Positions 1 to 8,516 of a stretch of DNA of 64,000 nucleotides are shown in pieces (positions within the stretch are counted from its first letter, which is position 1; each line of letters starts with the position of its first letter). The position numbers were made by a program, and so were the translations under genes. The notes under the pieces were generated by a model, which saw only the letters and a list, made by a program, of their open reading frames with translations, did no database searches and had not been told where the DNA came from. Source of the stretch: Sulfuracidifex tepidarius (GTDB lineage Archaea > Thermoproteota > Thermoprotei_A > Sulfolobales > Sulfolobaceae); assembly GCF_008326425.1 (NCBI RefSeq), contig NZ_AP018929.1:62001-126000 (forward strand), read 5' to 3'.

Positions 1-860
1 AGACCATCTATCTTGGAGCTTGAGAAGTCGAGTTGAGATACGTCTACTTTAACTCCGACCTCGGAAGCTAACCCTATAATATCGGATCTCTTATCTTCAA
101 TTATCCATCTGGTAGTCCATATTGACAAGTCCTTCACTTTCCCCGGAGAGAACTCCTTTATCACTGCGGCTACGGCTGTCATCTGCGTTCCTCCCGCCAG
201 CACTACCCTGTTCTCAAAACCCTCAGCCAAGGCAGAAGCCGTGATAATCATTGGGTCAGAGACCCTTGACAGTTTTTCTATTTTATCCTCTGGAAGATCA
301 ATTAAAGCTTGTTTTACTACACTTTCCTTTATCTCGACTGGGTTATTTGGAGAGGCTGAGCTGACCTTTCCAAAGGCTTTATACCCTAGAGCGAGGAGGG
401 TGCTTAAGGCTGTCGTAGTCCCTGCAGGAATGGATTCTCCTATAATGAGAGTATCAAAACCTCTGGAGAGCTGCCTCCCGAGTCTCTCAGCGTTTTCTCT
501 CATTCTAATCATGACCTCCTTGTCTAATGCTCCTTCTCTAATGTCCTTCCCTGGTTCTCCTCCCACTTCTATGAAGGGTATGCCAGTTGGTTTAATCCTA
601 GTTCCTCCGTTGACAACTAGAGAGGGTACCCCTGTCAAATTGAGCGAAGCCCTAGATATTATTGCAGGACTAGGTATTCCATCGGGGGTTATAGGTACTC
701 CGTTTATGACTTGACACCTTCCGTTAATTAGGAACTCAGCGTCGGCAGCCGGTGTGAACATGGTAAGCTCCGGAGTTGCCCCTGCTATAGTTATTCCAGG
801 GATTAGGCTCACATCGGTTGTACCTATAATCAAGGTGAAAAGCACTTTGTCCTGAAGCAT
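1..860 (-). CDS. CobT-like nicotinate-nucleotide phosphoribosyltransferase family protein (3' end outside window)
   Basis: Reading the minus strand from the ATG at 858-860 gives an open frame to the window edge (about 286 residues), so the C-terminus is missing. The N-terminus has a TTDVSLIPGITIAGATPELT stretch, then GIPSPAIISRASL, NGGTRIKPTGIPF near residues 84-96 and a glycine-rich GESIPAGTTTAL at about 141-152. This layout matches the archaeal CobT-like family related to nicotinate-mononucleotide:dimethylbenzimidazole phosphoribosyltransferase, which attaches the lower-ligand base in cobamide synthesis. The substrate in archaea is less certain than in bacteria. The gene is divergent from the small gene at 867, with almost no space between the starts. 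No other cobamide gene is visible. The family call is firm; the exact reaction is inferred. Confidence 0.85.
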   Translation of the reverse strand, partial: MLQDKVLFTLIIGTTDVSLIPGITIAGATPELTMFTPAADAEFLINGRCQVINGVPITPDGIPSPAIISRASLNLTGVPSLVVNGGTRIKPTGIPFIEVGGEPGKDIREGALDKEVMIRMRENAERLGRQLSRGFDTLIIGESIPAGTTTALSTLLALGYKAFGKVSSASPNNPVEIKESVVKQALIDLPEDKIEKLSRVSDPMIITASALAEGFENRVVLAGGTQMTAVAAVIKEFSPGKVKDLSIWTTRWIIEDKRSDIIGLASEVGVKVDVSQLDFSSSKIDG

Positions 861-866
861 AACTAT

Positions 867-1256
867 TTGTGGAACCTCAGGTATAAGAACCTCATGTTCT
901 GGGACTATTACAGCATGGTAGAGGATGGAACCAAGGTTACTTTGGAAGAGTTTCTGAACAACCCAGAACTTAGAAGAAGAGTGAAAGATGGGATAAGAGG
1001 CCTTTTCAACTGCTTCCTTAAGGTCTGTTCTTGGAAAGGAGAAGATCCTCTAGACTTGATATGGAAGTTAGGAAGGAAGGGAGTTTTCCCTGCGTATCTA
1101 GTCCAAGAGATGGACGATTTGTATAACTTAATTTTCAAGGACGTTGATAGTGCAGACGATAAGATCGTTTACTCTATGTTAGTGAGAATAATGGAGGACA
1201 TAGAAGAGGCGATAAATTACGTGAAGGGTGAAGGTCATAAAATGCCTTCGTCTTAA
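867..1256 (+). CDS. Small helical protein, HepT/DUF86-like fold without the catalytic motif
   Basis: This 129-residue reading opens with TTG at 867; in-frame ATGs at 894 and 915 are alternative starts. The pattern FWDYYSMVEDG, then VTLEEFLNNPELRRRVKDGI, a Gly/Pro break (RKGVFPAY) and a last amphipathic helix (VRIMEDIEEAINYV) follows the helix order of HepT-type (DUF86) toxin proteins. HepT toxins carry an R-x4-6-H-x-Y motif before the last helix. Here that place reads YNLIFKDVDSADD, with neither His nor the Arg. No MNT nucleotidyltransferase partner is adjacent. I therefore call it HepT-like only by shape; it could be a degenerate toxin, a structural relative or an unrelated helical protein. 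Confidence 0.5.
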   Translation: MWNLRYKNLMFWDYYSMVEDGTKVTLEEFLNNPELRRRVKDGIRGLFNCFLKVCSWKGEDPLDLIWKLGRKGVFPAYLVQEMDDLYNLIFKDVDSADDKIVYSMLVRIMEDIEEAINYVKGEGHKMPSS

Positions 1257-1501
1257 TTCATTGCTCCTTACGGGTTCATCTATCTTATGAAAGACTAGTT
1301 TCTCGGCTTCGAGGTTTAATTACAATGATCTTGTAGCTTAGGAATGTGAGTTCTCTAGGCAGCAAATGAATGACTCAGTTTCATCAGTACTCTCTCAATG
1401 TTCCTTCTCCTTTAGGGCTTCACATGCAAATATTTACTCTAATTTCCTTCATGCATAGTCTCTCCCAATAAAGTTAAAAGCATCAAGATTACATCGCTAA
1501 A

Positions 1502-2635
1502 GTGCAAGACCTGAACAAGCTTGCTATTATAGGCAGTGCAAGAGCATTAGGTACATCAATTGTGTGGCCGTTCATAGGTTTTGCATTGCTCTCAGTATAT
1601 CATTTTTCACTAGCGTTCATATCTCTCTTTTATTTACTTCAAGGGATAGTCAGCATTTTAGCCTACATAGTTTCAGGTTTCTTCACGGACTTCCTTGGCA
1701 GAACGAAAACAATGTTAACATTCTCGTTTCTGTCTTCGGTGAGCTTGCTATCAGCGTATTTCATACCAGTTTCGTTCTATATCACTTTAGCTGTATTGTT
1801 ACAGACTTTCTTCAATTCTGGGTATAACGTAGCTAACACCTCATTAGTAGGGGATATAAGGAAGAAGGATATTTCTTCCCTGATTAGGGCATTCTCCAGG
1901 TTAAGGGTCGGCATAAATATCGGGTGGGCTCTCGGTCCTACTGTAGGCGGCTTCGTCTTTTCTCTATACGGTTTCAAACCCTTGCTTTTAATCTCAGCTT
2001 TGATTTCCCTTTTTCCAGCTTTCTTCATAAAATCCCTTCCAGATCTGAAGACTAAGATAGAGTTTTCCTTAAAGGTTGAGAAGAACTTCGTAAAGTTTTT
2101 GATACCCAGTTTCTTCACTTTCGTCCTTATGGGCCAGCTTGGGTTCTCATACCTTACGTATTATGCTTCCGTTTTGAAATTTTCCACTTTTCAAGTAGGT
2201 ATTCTCTTCATGATAAACGGTCTTCTAATCGCTTTAATTCAAGATTTAATAGGGAGAAAGATAGAACCGCGCCATATAGTGTACGGGATGCTAATTTACT
2301 TTATTTCTTATTTCTCTATAAGCTTAGTCACAAATTTCATAGAGGCTGCTTTGGATATGATAGCAATAACTATAGCCGAAATGGTAGTCGCACCTCTATC
2401 GCAAGCACTGGCTTCATCTTTCTCCGACGATTCAAGCAGAGGAAGAACGATGGGAATATACGGTATGGTTACTTCTCTAGGTAGGGTTTCAGGATCGTCG
2501 ATAGCAGCTCTTATAATGGACGATTTTCTCTACAGACCTATAGCTTTCTGGGGGATCATATCCTCATTCGGCCTCATCTCATCAATTCTATATTTGGTTA
2601 TAGGAAACAAGGCGATCTTCTCCTCACGGAAGTAG
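1502..2635 (+). CDS. MFS transporter
   Basis: This 377-residue integral membrane protein starts at GTG 1502. About twelve hydrophobic segments run the whole length. The first cytoplasmic loop reads SGFFTDFLGRTKTM, the usual MFS D-x-x-G-R-[RK] motif between helices 2 and 3. A charged central loop near residues 180-195 (SLPDLKTKIEFSLKVEKN) separates two six-helix halves, and the C-half carries DDSSRGRTMGIYG, typical of the pseudo-repeat. It acts in the cytoplasmic membrane; substrate and direction cannot be read from the sequence. It stands alone, with about 245 bp upstream and an IS-end remnant downstream. A second, unrelated MFS gene lies at 15760. Confidence 0.85.
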   Translation: MQDLNKLAIIGSARALGTSIVWPFIGFALLSVYHFSLAFISLFYLLQGIVSILAYIVSGFFTDFLGRTKTMLTFSFLSSVSLLSAYFIPVSFYITLAVLLQTFFNSGYNVANTSLVGDIRKKDISSLIRAFSRLRVGINIGWALGPTVGGFVFSLYGFKPLLLISALISLFPAFFIKSLPDLKTKIEFSLKVEKNFVKFLIPSFFTFVLMGQLGFSYLTYYASVLKFSTFQVGILFMINGLLIALIQDLIGRKIEPRHIVYGMLIYFISYFSISLVTNFIEAALDMIAITIAEMVVAPLSQALASSFSDDSSRGRTMGIYGMVTSLGRVSGSSIAALIMDDFLYRPIAFWGIISSFGLISSILYLVIGNKAIFSSRK

Positions 2636-3087
2636 AGACTTTCTGTATATAAATCAGGAATGATACAAAAGATATTATTTGCGGAGATTCTTTATCTTAA
2701 TGGGGACACGCGGAGTTGAAGATTCCTTCTGTGAGGGCGGAGTATTTTGCAGTTTGAAAAGTAAATAAGCCTTTCTATCCTCTCTCTCCTTGCTCAGAAA
2801 GTTATGACAGCAGAAAACAGACATCTCTTATCGGAAAATCCTTGCAGAGTTACGTGACCTTAAGAATAATTTTATAGTGACGTGATAGACATCAAACAAT
2901 TAGCTATAGGTTCTAAGATATCCTTACTATAGAATGGATAAAATTTATTTTATCACACTACCAGGTGAAAAACATTTGGACTACAGGAATTCCCGTAGAC
3001 TGCTAAACACAAACTACTTAACATTTATTTTAATTAGCATTAAGTTAAATCCATTAATTATCAGAATAATTTAACCAGTCTTAAAAG
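2636..3087. other. Intergenic region holding an IS left-end remnant; otherwise AT-rich, no gene seen
   Basis: No credible coding frame. The left part contains the IS-like end at 2691-2790, listed separately. The right part is AT-rich and leads into the nadA promoter. Confidence 0.6.
2691..2790 (+). repeat. Orphan left-end remnant of the TnpB element family at 5921
   Basis: The segment begins TTTAT|CTTAATG and continues with a G-rich stretch, GTGAGGGCGG and then AAAAGTAAATAAGCCTTTCT. The same order of blocks appears at the left end of the TnpB element starting at 5921 (TTTAT|CTTAATG, GTGAGGGTGG, AAAAGATAAATACCCTTCT). A third partial copy is at 18564. No transposase follows here, so this is a solo or decayed end. 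Confidence 0.5.
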
Positions 3088-3118
3088 CTTTAATACTAGA
3101 AACCGAACATATGTTCGG
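3088..3118 (+). promoter_or_regulatory. nadA promoter with a perfect 16-bp palindrome (candidate operator)
   Basis: A TATA-like CTTTAATA at 3088-3095 is followed by CCGAACATATGTTCGG at 3103-3118, which equals its own reverse complement over all 16 bases. TATA spacing predicts transcription from about 3117-3120, so the palindrome covers the region between TATA and start, where a bound repressor would block initiation. The binding protein is unknown; the operator role is inferred from position and symmetry. Confidence 0.6.
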
Positions 3119-3119
3119 A

Positions 3120-4055
3120 ATGTCATCCGACCTCATAAAGGAGATACGAGAATTGAAAAAGGAAAGGAACGCTATCATTCTAGGTCATAACTACATGGAC
3201 TATGGGGTGCAGTTAGTTTCAGATTTCACAGGGGACTCTTATGACCTCGCAGTTAAGGCAATGAAGACTGACGCAGATGTAATAGTGTTCGCCGGAGTGT
3301 ACTTTATGGCGGAACAAGCTGCAGCGTTAAATCAGAACAAGACCGTTCTCTCTCCGGATCCCAATGCGGGTTGCACACTTTCCGATTCTTTGGACGTGGA
3401 TACACTAAGCGAGTTCAAAAAGATGTACCCGGACGCTCCAGTAGTCCTTTACATTAACACGAGCATATATACTAAAGCGTTAGCAGACTACATAGTCACT
3501 TCATCAACTGCAGTGAAGGTAGTAAGTAGTTTAGACAGTGACGTTGTTCTTTTCGGTCCAGACGCAAACTTAGCCAACTTCGTTGAAAAGAAGACTGGCA
3601 AGAAGATCATCAAGGTTCCTCCAAACGGCAGATGTATGGTTCACGCTAGCTATACCAAACAGTTGATGGAGGTAGCTAGAAGGAAATACAAAGGTGCAGT
3701 CCTCATGGCCCATCCGGAGTCTCCCTTGGAGATTTTGGAAGCGTCCGACTTCGTAGGTTCTACAAATCAGATGATAGAGTTTGCAAGGAAGTCTGAGTCG
3801 AGAGATTTCATAGTAGCTACGGAAATAGGAATGATCAATGCCCTCAAATTACAGGTACCGGAAAAGACATTCTACCCTCTAGTTACTACAGAGGCCTGCG
3901 GATGCGCAAGATGTCCGTATATGGCAATGGTAACACTCAAGAAGATAAGGGACTCACTGGTGGAAAACAAGCACGTAGTCAAAGTGGACTTAGAGACAGC
4001 TGAAAGAGCTAAGAGGGCCTTCGAGAACACTATGAAGATTCTGGGGAAGACATGA
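3120..4055 (+). CDS. nadA: Quinolinate synthase A
   Basis: NadA condenses iminoaspartate with dihydroxyacetone phosphate to quinolinate, the precursor of NAD, in the cytoplasm using a [4Fe-4S] cluster. The protein has the expected three-fold pseudo-symmetric layout and length (about 311 residues). Cluster-ligand cysteines lie in DPNAGCTLSDS, PNGRCMVHASY and EACGCARCPYMAM. GHNYMDYGVQLVSDFTGDS near the N-terminus and the HPESP motif are family hallmarks. An in-frame ATG at 3111 would add three residues, but TATA spacing favours the ATG at 3120 on an essentially leaderless transcript; the 3111 ATG lies inside the palindrome. Partners nadB and nadC are not in the window. The palindrome suggests dedicated control of this gene. 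Confidence 0.95.
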   Translation: MSSDLIKEIRELKKERNAIILGHNYMDYGVQLVSDFTGDSYDLAVKAMKTDADVIVFAGVYFMAEQAAALNQNKTVLSPDPNAGCTLSDSLDVDTLSEFKKMYPDAPVVLYINTSIYTKALADYIVTSSTAVKVVSSLDSDVVLFGPDANLANFVEKKTGKKIIKVPPNGRCMVHASYTKQLMEVARRKYKGAVLMAHPESPLEILEASDFVGSTNQMIEFARKSESRDFIVATEIGMINALKLQVPEKTFYPLVTTEACGCARCPYMAMVTLKKIRDSLVENKHVVKVDLETAERAKRAFENTMKILGKT

Positions 4056-4348
4056 GATAAGTTTCCTCTCTCTTTGACAACAGATTGAAGGGCAAGCAAA
4101 TACTATCGAAAACAAGGAAGTATGTAAATAGTGGATAACTTTTTGATTATGGATTTGAGAGGTGACTTTATTTGATTATGAAACGTTGCCAAAAGTATTT
4201 TTAAAAAAAAGAAAACTCTTTTTTACTTATCACGCCTTGATAGTCTGTTCGTTTCTTCAGTTACAAGTGCTTGAAGATTTCGAGACTATGTCCTTATCTT
4301 TAGATATTGCGTGTTCATAATTAGATCCTATAGAGTTAGCTAACCTTA

Positions 4349-5050
4349 CTAGAGCTCGAAGATAGTTCCGTCCCTGGCTATCAAGAACTTGTTACCTATT
4401 GCTTCGTAGATCTCCTTTTCTGAGTGGGCAGGAATGTGAGTTAGAATCATCTTTGCCTTGATGTCGCTGAACATAGACATGATTTCCTTGGCTGAGGTGT
4501 GCCCGAACTGCTTACAGTTATCCACGCAAGAGGCTTCATGTATCACCAGATTCGCGTCACGGATTTCCTTGACGACATCCTCGCATGGCTCTGCGGTGTC
4601 CCCTGTATAAACTATCTTCTTTCTCCCGTCGGTGATGACGTAAGATACAGCGTATATCGCATGACAAGCTTCGACGCTGTATACCTCCAGTTCTCCAACC
4701 TTAGCTCTAGGAAGGTCGAGCTCCTCGACGTTAGCACTGACTTGGTTTCCGACCTCCCTAAAGGAGGACAATACATGTCCGAAACCTGGAGGAGAATGCA
4801 CATACAAGTCCTTCAAACCCTGAACCTTCCTGGATACCATGTAGTCGAAAACTCCGTCGAAGTGGTCTATATGAAGGTGTGTGAAAAACACGTGATCCCC
4901 GTGAACGTGAAAATCTTCAACCCTCAGGTTTGATCCAGGCCCCATGTCAAGGAAGACTGAGTCGTACCCGTTACTCACATGTACTCCAGCCTTGAAACGT
5001 CTGCTATCCCTAGAGCTTCCAGATCCAGTACCGAGAAAGAGAACTCTCAT
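4349..5050 (-). CDS. MBL-fold metallohydrolase (RNase Z / PhnP-like)
   Basis: This 233-residue metallo-beta-lactamase-fold protein carries the zinc-binding HLHIDH (H-x-H-x-D-H) at residues 58-63. Further metal ligands are plausible at VEACHA and YTGDTAEPCED, and the late THIPAH histidine completes the usual set. The N-terminal MRVLFLGTGSGSS strand-loop is typical of small RNase Z-like and phosphodiesterase-like hydrolases. It lacks the flexible arm of true tRNase Z, so a cyclic-phosphate or other phosphodiester substrate is as likely as tRNA. It lies 49 bp downstream of the aldose-epimerase-like gene on the same strand, with a possible TATA of its own (CTTATGAAT) in that gap. Confidence 0.8.
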   Translation of the reverse strand: MRVLFLGTGSGSSRDSRRFKAGVHVSNGYDSVFLDMGPGSNLRVEDFHVHGDHVFFTHLHIDHFDGVFDYMVSRKVQGLKDLYVHSPPGFGHVLSSFREVGNQVSANVEELDLPRAKVGELEVYSVEACHAIYAVSYVITDGRKKIVYTGDTAEPCEDVVKEIRDANLVIHEASCVDNCKQFGHTSAKEIMSMFSDIKAKMILTHIPAHSEKEIYEAIGNKFLIARDGTIFEL

Positions 5051-5099
5051 AAGAGGAATGTATATGCGAGATTCATAAGCTTTCCTAGGTCTCTCGGCT

Positions 5100-5894
5100 C
5101 TAGCCGAAAGTCATTTTGAACCTATACTCTACCCCTGACTGGGGACGGAGTATCGTGAGCCCCATCCCGTTATTGTAAGCGTCTGGAGCACCGCTCATCG
5201 GCTCCAAGGCTACGGCACCTTCAACTCCGTTAAATATTTGCAAGTACTTCATGTTGTCGCTCTCCACTTCGACTCTTGACCACTCTGAAGTTAAGGTTAC
5301 CTTCCCGTCAAACAGAAAACAGTCGTCTATATGTGATGATGCGTCCACCCTCCATTCGTACATCTTGCCGTTAGGTATCTTGTTCTCAAGTTCTAACCTA
5401 GTGAAGACCTCTGGATTCAGACTCCACTTACCCTTCACGACGAAGTAAGGATGGGCTCCCACGGTTAAAGGCGCATCGTTATCTCCCACGTTGTTTATCT
5501 CTATGGAAACGCTTATTGAGTTTCCTGAGAGGGCGTAGATAACTTTACACTTTAAGGTGGAGGGATACCCCGCGTTCTTTAACGTAACGCTCAACCTAGC
5601 CGTATCCACGCTGGCTTCGTCTATGTTCCATTTGACATCTTTAGCGAAACCGTGGATTGCATTTCCCTCAGAATTTACTGGTAAACTGTAGGTCTTTCCC
5701 TCAAAGGTGTACTTCCCCTCTTTGATCCTATTTGCGAACGGTATGAGAAGAGCCATTCCTCCTCTCGTCTTTCTTTCCATATTGCCTTGAAGTATCAAGT
5801 CTTTGTCCCCGCGTTTCACGCTAAAAAGATAAGCTCCCTCTTCAGATATTTTAGCATTTAGTATATTATTGTATAAATTTATCATAAATGACAT
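5100..5894 (-). CDS. Aldose 1-epimerase (mutarotase) family protein
   Basis: This 264-residue beta-sandwich protein matches the galactose-mutarotase-like family, which interconverts alpha and beta anomers of sugars. Expected signs are MALLIPFANRIKEGKYTFEGKTY near the N-terminus, a first histidine in GNAIHGFAKD, a second in VGAHPYFVVKG and a C-terminal acidic VALEPMSGAPDAYNNG containing the catalytic glutamate region. In-frame Met codons at 5894 and 5885 are both possible starts. The left end of a TnpB element lies only about 27 bp upstream of the start, so the element has landed in or just beyond this promoter. The sugar specificity is unknown. Confidence 0.85.
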   Translation of the reverse strand: MSFMINLYNNILNAKISEEGAYLFSVKRGDKDLILQGNMERKTRGGMALLIPFANRIKEGKYTFEGKTYSLPVNSEGNAIHGFAKDVKWNIDEASVDTARLSVTLKNAGYPSTLKCKVIYALSGNSISVSIEINNVGDNDAPLTVGAHPYFVVKGKWSLNPEVFTRLELENKIPNGKMYEWRVDASSHIDDCFLFDGKVTLTSEWSRVEVESDNMKYLQIFNGVEGAVALEPMSGAPDAYNNGMGLTILRPQSGVEYRFKMTFG

Positions 5895-5956
5895 ATCCGT
5901 AGTCTATAACTAAAGTTTATCTTAATGAGGGTTTAAGGGGGCGTAAGATCCTATCC

Positions 5957-7230
5957 GTGAGGGTGGGGACGGATAGCCCCTTCCTCCTCATTTCCGTAGT
6001 AAAAGATAAATACCCTTCTCTCCGCATGATTAATGCCTACCTTGGCGTTCCGTTTCAGGACTTACGTAAACGCCCAAACCATGAGGGAGTTAAAGTCCCA
6101 GTTGAAGTTGTCGTGTCAGCTTACAACACGTTAAGGTGGGCTGACTCCTTCTTTTACTCAAGAGATGGGAAAGGTTTAACACACACTGAGTTGAGCAGCT
6201 CGCGTTAGACCTGAGGAAACAGGACAAGGAGTTCAAGAGGCTACACTCACAAGTAGCACAACAAGTAGCTGACCGCTTCCACTGCGCCAGGCAAAGGTTC
6301 TTCGACAAGTTAGCACGTTACCCCAGGGAGAAGAAAGCCCATAAGTGGTACTCCTTGGTGTACCCTCAGTCTGGATGGAAGGTCACTTACGTCAGGGAAA
6401 TCAGGAAGGGAAAGAAGAAGTTGATGACCTTGACCCTGTCTCACCTCGGCATCTTCCACGTGGTAGTGCACAGGGACTTCCCCCTAGACAGAGTGAAGAG
6501 AGTGGTCGTGAAGCTCACCAAGTCAGAGAAAGTGTATGTGACCTTCATCGTGGAGGACGTCACTATCCCTTCCCTGCCAAAGACTGGCAAGGTCGTTGCT
6601 CTCGACGTTGGTGTGGAGAAACTCCTTGTCACCTCAGACGGGGAATACGTGCCCAACACGAGACCTTACGAGAAAGCACTCTGGAGGGTGAAACACCTCC
6701 GCAAGGGGCTGTCCAGGAAGAAGTTCCTGTCACATAACTTGTTTTTAGCCAAGGTTAAGGTTGCGAGAGCGTACGAACACGTGAGACAACTCAGGAGAGA
6801 CCTCTACATGAAGCTAGGTAAGTACTTAGCCACGCATTACGACATGGTAGTCATGGAGGACATCCACGTCAAACAGATGGTGGGTAAATCCCTCCGAAAG
6901 ACCAGGGCAAGTCTCCACGACGTAGCCTTCCACGAGCTCAGGACGGTGGTCCATTATCAACTACAGAAGTACGGCAAGTCCCTCACCTTGGTCGACCCTG
7001 CTTACACTTCCAGAACATGTGCTAACTGCGGTTACGTGAAAGAAGACCTTACCCTTCAAGACCGCGTCTTTTCCTGTCAAAGGTGCGGTTGGGTCGCTGG
7101 CCGCGACTACAACGCTTCCCTGAACATTTTGAGGAGATCAGGGTCGGAACGACCCGCAGGGCCTGTGGAGTTCCGCCCTCTACCCTTCGTGGGCAAGGTG
7201 GGGGGCGTGAATCAGGAAGCCCCGCCGTAA
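5957..7230 (+). pseudogene. tnpB: TnpB (RuvC-like RNA-guided nuclease family), single frameshift
   Basis: The frame from 6355 (and open back to about 6190) carries the RuvC-like catalytic triad: Asp in [12 protein letters not shown], Glu in [12 protein letters not shown] and Asp in [10 protein letters not shown]. It also has an intact four-cysteine zinc ribbon (CANCG, then CQRCG). The N-terminal part ([26 protein letters not shown]) is in another frame. Adding one base near 6195 joins them as [17 protein letters not shown], so a single deletion broke the gene, unless it is a read error. TnpB proteins of this group are guided by an RNA from the element's right end. The true N-terminus is uncertain (GTG 5957 or ATG 6027). 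An internal start at 6355 would lack the first domain. Confidence 0.8.
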
Positions 7231-7250
7231 GGACGGGGTAGTTCACCTTA
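7140..7250 (+). ncRNA. Putative omegaRNA (reRNA) / right-end region of the TnpB element
   Basis: TnpB guide RNAs are normally made from the 3' end of tnpB plus the right end. The 3' part of this gene and the hairpin region are strongly conserved in the decayed copy at 27330 (minus strand): GTGGAGTT, then CTCTACCCTT, then AGGAAGCCC, then a GC hairpin and GTAGT. This conservation beyond the protein frame supports an RNA role. Ends are not defined. Confidence 0.35.
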
Positions 7251-7422
7251 ATAGAGGTGGGATGGAGACCCACCGGTGAGGGTGAGTAGTCCACCCTGAG
7301 AAGACCTCGATATTCGCAGGCATTAGAAAATCTGAACGAATTAAAAGTGTGGGCTTTTCATAATGGCTTGTCTGAATTTTAAAGCCTTTGATCGCTACCT
7401 GAGGAGACCATAGAGCGTGTCT
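7251..7422. other. Intergenic, second right-end-like hairpin sequence then unremarkable
   Basis: 7255-7310 contains a stem GTGGG/CCCAC and a GTAGTCCACC block that resembles the neighbouring TnpB right end. The remainder shows nothing recognisable. Confidence 0.35.
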
Positions 7423-7814
7423 CTATTTTTCTTTTACTATCCCGTACGTCGCCAAAAGGAAGATACACGCTATCAAGTCGTCTATAGGTATTCCTCTAAA
7501 GACGGGATAAAACCAAGCCCAACTATACGGCTTTTCCATAGCTATAACCCAATAGAGAACGTCCTCCAAGGTAGAGGCGTAAACGAAGTACTATAAGGTA
7601 GAGAAAGAAATAAGCTTTCCTGATGCGAGCCAAGAAGGGTAAAGGAAAATTACGTCATATATCACTCTGTAAAAGTACAGTGATACTGTGGGCGAGAAGA
7701 TTCCTTTCATCCAGGAGGTGATAAGGGATCTGTCGAAGGGTCCCATTGCATCCCCAATTCCAGAAGAGCGTAAAAAGCGGAGAAAATTCCCAGTAATAAT
7801 AACTTCCTTCTCAT
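7423..7814 (-). pseudogene. Decayed small membrane protein gene
   Basis: On the minus strand an ATG at 7812-7814 starts MRRKLLLLGIFSAFYALLELGMQWD. The frame then breaks, and the following frame reads MKGIFSPTVSLYFYRVIYDV, hits a TAG after about 30 more codons, and continues in the same frame as YFVYASTLEDVLYWVIAMEK, GIPIDDLIACIFLLATYG and a stop at 7423. Read together this was a protein of about 130 residues with three or four membrane segments; I do not recognise the family. It sits directly downstream of tpiA on the same strand. Confidence 0.55.
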
Positions 7815-7815
7815 G

Positions 7816-8490
7816 TTAAACGCTCTTGGCACTCCTCACGAATTCCTCCACGACTCTCATAGGGTCCTTAGCCTTCATCACAGCACTTGCTACTCCTATT
7901 CCTGAAGCTCCTAATTTTATCGCTGTCGCAACGTCTTCCCCACTGGTTATGCCTGCCCCGGCAATTAGCATGACCTCTGGGAACTCCTTGATCTGTTCTA
8001 CCGCTTCAGTTATTACCTCTGGTCTAGCCTTTGATACAGATATCCCACTACCTATAAGCTCTGGAGGCTCTATCAAGATTGATGTAGGTTTGAGAGTCCC
8101 TATAGCCCTAACTAGTTCGTTTCTATCCACGCATACAACTGAATCCAGATCGAGTTTTCTCGATCTGTTGATAGCTTCAGCTATCTCGTCAATCCTTATT
8201 CTCCTCTCGCTGTGGTTGAGGAGAGTCCCTTTCCCTCCAGCCTCCTTCACCATTTCAGGTGTAACTGAACCAGTGTAAGCTCCCAAAGAGTTAGAATCAA
8301 CATGTTCAGCGAAGACCGGTAACGACACCTCGCTTGCTATCCTGTAGATCTCAGTTGGAGGGACTGAAATGATGATCTCGGTGGAGTACTCCATGCTTAT
8401 TTTCTCTATCTGTTTAGCTATTTCAACGCCCTTCTTCCCGAAAGAGGTGTCGTATGCCTTGAAGTTAATTAGAATTACAGGTTTCTTCAT
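7816..8490 (-). CDS. tpiA: Triosephosphate isomerase
   Basis: This enzyme interconverts dihydroxyacetone phosphate and glyceraldehyde 3-phosphate in glycolysis and gluconeogenesis. At 224 residues it has the short archaeal form, which lacks helices found in bacterial enzymes and is usually tetrameric. The catalytic residues are visible: Lys11 in INFKAY, His93 in LLNHSERR and Glu141 in [11 protein letters not shown]. The phosphate-binding glycines are in [11 protein letters not shown] and [13 protein letters not shown]. It is divergent from the gene at 8517, with only 26 bp between start codons, so the two promoters must overlap. Confidence 0.97.
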   Translation of the reverse strand: MKKPVILINFKAYDTSFGKKGVEIAKQIEKISMEYSTEIIISVPPTEIYRIASEVSLPVFAEHVDSNSLGAYTGSVTPEMVKEAGGKGTLLNHSERRIRIDEIAEAINRSRKLDLDSVVCVDRNELVRAIGTLKPTSILIEPPELIGSGISVSKARPEVITEAVEQIKEFPEVMLIAGAGITSGEDVATAIKLGASGIGVASAVMKAKDPMRVVEEFVRSAKSV

Positions 8491-8516
8491 AAAGTAAAGA
8501 CAAACGTGTAAAATAT

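Larger units (their letters stand above)
5921..7250 (+). mobile_element. IS200/IS605-type, TnpB-only insertion element
   Basis: The element runs from a left end beginning CTTAATG at 5921 (after TTTAT) to a right end around 7245. The right end contains a hairpin, CCCCG-CC-GTAA-GG-A-CGGGG, followed by TAGTTCACC. It encodes only a TnpB-type protein; no Y1 transposase TnpA is present, so it depends on another copy or is immobile. Just beyond, 7270-7300 reads like a second, older right end (ACCCACCGGTGAGGGTGAGTAGTCCACC), suggesting tandem insertion near the same place. Exact boundaries are estimates. Confidence 0.7.

Noticed and set aside
241-714. Long plus-strand reading frame at the left edge
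   Set aside because: It lies opposite the CobT-like coding frame, and its translation has no family pattern, whereas the minus-strand frame is clearly a known family.
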